Positions 23,415-24,876 of a stretch of DNA of 24,876 nt are shown piece by piece (the first letter of the stretch is position 1; the number at the start of each line of letters is the position of its first letter). The DNA lies in contig JABABY010000004.1 in the NCBI GenBank assembly GCA_014237955.1, forward strand, positions 9,848 to 34,723. The letters are read 5' to 3'. Origin of the DNA: Planctomycetota bacterium. Lineage in GTDB: Bacteria > Planctomycetota > Planctomycetia > Pirellulales > UBA7805. Made by a program: the position numbers and the translations under genes. The notes under the pieces are model-generated. The model worked only from the letters and a program-made list of their open reading frames with translations. It did no database searches and was not told where the DNA came from.

Positions 23415-23553
23415 TGGGTATGGGCAGTCACTGCCCACAGCGGGAATTAAAAGTTGCTTGGCCGATTCATTGTATGCTGGCGTCACGATTGTGCCAAACT
23501 TCGAAGGTGACCGGGCGAAAGTGAGACCTAGCAGAAACGATATGTTGGCCGAC
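23415..23553. repeat. Dispersed intergenic repeat, copy C
   Basis: The block order of copies A and B is kept: TGGGCAGTCACTGCCCA (23421-23437, a perfect 7-bp stem with a 3-nt loop), CGGGAATTAAAAGTT, TTCATTGTATGCTGGCG, CACGATTGTGCCAAAC, TTCGAAGGTGAC and a degenerate end with ATGTTGGCC. It fills most of the gap between the 731-aa gene and the zinc-ribbon gene. No GTTAGGC is found beside the start codon here, unlike copies A and B. Confidence 0.7.
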
Positions 23554-23611
23554 CACTTTCAAGGAACACCCTGGCGAACCCACAGAGCCACTGGGGTTTG
23601 TTGGCCGATGC

Positions 23612-24808
23612 CTATGTGACAGCAAGATAGATAGACAAGAATACGATGAGGGCTGGCCAGAACAGCACGGCAAACCAAAGCCGCGGTCGCGCTGAACAAA
23701 AATCGCCGAGCAGTTGGCCATAATGCTCCCGGTTCTCGTCATCAAGATCAGCAAGTTCCTTGTTGACAATGTACCACTGAACCAGTCTCAAGATGTAGAT
23801 CAAACTGAGAATAGGAATTAAACCCAAACAAATCGCTAATCGCGCATCGCGAACAATATTATCTGCTCTCTTGATGCACTTTGGTGGGCAACCGGTTTTC
23901 GCGTCCGGGTCCTCCATCGAATCACTGGATCGACTCTTGGACTTCCACCACCAGACTGTCGGCAACGCGAGAAGCAGTATGGGTGCCGCGATTACGATCA
24001 CCATAAAGAAGAAGCATTTCCGTGGGAGGCTATCGATCTGCCTATACCAAAGTCGATTCCAGAGCTTCGCCCACAATCCCGCGTTGAACCAGATGCCTTC
24101 GTAAGGAAGATATGGTGTCAACTGGCCGACAGATTGACCACAGTGTGGACAATAGTGGTCTAACGGCGAAACAGGTTGTAGACAGTGAAGGCAAAGTGGT
24201 ACCTCGTCTTCCGCTGCGTTTTCTCCGCCGAGGTATTCGCTAAAAAAGCCGTAGCGCATCTCAATCTCCGCCGCAATCGCATGTTCGCAAAAGGTGTTTT
24301 CCCAGAGATCTCGCGTGTTTTCTCGCAGGGCGGTTAAGCGGCGCTCGAGATCCGCACATTCTCGCTCAAACTCATCGCCGTAGACGGCGACCTGAAAATC
24401 GGCACAAAACAAGAGCCAATCGATCCCTTCGATCCAGTAATCGAGTGCCTGGCTGTTCCGCTTGGCATGCTGGCGCAAATCAACCAGCCGCTCGCGTGCC
24501 TCGGCATGTCTCTGCCGGGTTTGCTCCAGAGCAACAATCAACGCTTCGCGCCACACGGCAGTCGTTGCCGGTTCGCCATGCGAGGAAGGGTCTTTTACGT
24601 AATTGAGCGGGCTCAGGTCACCCTTGCCCGTTGCCAGATCGGTCAGTAACTGGGCAAAAGGATCGCAGCCCTGAGAGAGCAATGCGCGGGCCTCGGCGAG
24701 CGTTCGTGATTCGCTCAGCGGCAGCGGTTCGCCACCGAGCTGCGCCGCGATGGCAAAATCAGCTCCATCACAACCAAACTGTTCGGCAGCGTAGTCGGCG
24801 AGCCACAC
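23612..24808 (-). CDS. Zinc-ribbon membrane protein (5' end uncertain)
   Basis: The GTG at 24808 gives 398 aa, with only a distant GAGG before it; the frame stays open to the right edge, so the true start may lie outside. Residues 1-200 are helical and polar. A zinc ribbon follows at 206-223 (C206-x2-C209, then C220-x2-C223, in CLHCLQPVSPLDHYCPHCG). Three hydrophobic segments come after it: about 265-288 (FFFMVIVIAAPILLLALPTV), 328-347 and 378-397. A zinc ribbon before TM segments is a common planctomycete design with no established function. The extra residues upstream would be Gly/Arg/Ala-rich low complexity made from a 32-bp DNA repeat whose period is not a multiple of three, which argues that they are non-coding. 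Confidence 0.72.
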   Translation of the reverse strand: MWLADYAAEQFGCDGADFAIAAQLGGEPLPLSESRTLAEARALLSQGCDPFAQLLTDLATGKGDLSPLNYVKDPSSHGEPATTAVWREALIVALEQTRQRHAEARERLVDLRQHAKRNSQALDYWIEGIDWLLFCADFQVAVYGDEFERECADLERRLTALRENTRDLWENTFCEHAIAAEIEMRYGFFSEYLGGENAAEDEVPLCLHCLQPVSPLDHYCPHCGQSVGQLTPYLPYEGIWFNAGLWAKLWNRLWYRQIDSLPRKCFFFMVIVIAAPILLLALPTVWWWKSKSRSSDSMEDPDAKTGCPPKCIKRADNIVRDARLAICLGLIPILSLIYILRLVQWYIVNKELADLDDENREHYGQLLGDFCSARPRLWFAVLFWPALIVFLSIYLAVT

Positions 24809-24820
24809 TGTATCTGTAGC

Positions 24821-24867
24821 CTCGGCCGCGCCGCCTGCGGCGGCTGGTGGGTCTCGGCCGCGCCGCC
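24821..24867. repeat. GC-rich 32-bp-period repeat at the right edge
   Basis: CTCGGCCGCGCCGCC occurs at 24821-24835 and again at 24853-24867, with a GCCGCC/GGCGGC hairpin-forming stretch between. The array runs towards the window edge and may continue. It could be an intergenic hairpin repeat upstream of the zinc-ribbon gene or the edge of a low-complexity coding stretch. Confidence 0.45.
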
Positions 24868-24876
24868 CACGGCGTC

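Overview
The window looks like chromosomal DNA of a planctomycete, probably Pirellulales. The grounds are signal-peptide sulfatases next to a GH32-type protein, a GYF-domain membrane protein, a TPR-sulfotransferase, many secreted proteins without a name, and a sigma factor with the long N-terminus and region 1.2 style typical of that phylum. This placement rests on protein style; no rRNA or marker gene is present. No tRNA, CRISPR array, integrase or transposase was seen.

Left part (about 1.0-10.8 kb): a regulated membrane-lipid modification locus. A leftward MerR-type regulator with a cobalamin-binding-like domain (LitR/CarH family) is divergent from a rightward run of eight genes. These are a sigma-70 family factor, an NAD-binding SDR/DUF2867 protein, two tiny membrane proteins (55 and 35 aa), an FAD-dependent amine-oxidase-like enzyme, a DUF1365 protein and two different cyclopropane-fatty-acid-synthase-like methyltransferases. 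Facing them is a leftward pair, SRPBCC then DUF1295 reductase. Such gene sets occur in light- or singlet-oxygen-induced regulons of other bacteria (LitR or ChrR/sigma-E regulons, and the furan-fatty-acid genes of Rhodobacter). Photolyase, GTP cyclohydrolase and ChrR are absent here. Two details stand out: the regulator lacks the histidines that hold cobalamin, and a near-consensus promoter for the sigma gene is bracketed by two tandem copies of a 9-bp repeat.

Middle (10.9-15.1 kb): leftward, unrelated small genes. They are a conserved orphan family, a TPR-sulfotransferase, a GYF-domain membrane protein and a small two-TM protein. They are separated by copies of a roughly 140-bp dispersed repeat, with a fourth copy near 23.5 kb. 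At two genes the motif GTTAGGC lies exactly 2 bp from the start codon, which recalls integron cassettes but does not fit the standard layout.

Right part (15.1-24.9 kb): all leftward. Two formylglycine-type sulfatases overlap head to tail behind a GH32-like secreted protein, suggesting use of a sulfated glycan. Then come an alpha/beta hydrolase, a second SRPBCC protein (about 70% identical by eye to the one in the lipid locus), a 731-aa secreted protein and a zinc-ribbon membrane protein that reaches towards the right edge. The left edge holds the last 65 codons of an unidentified gene.
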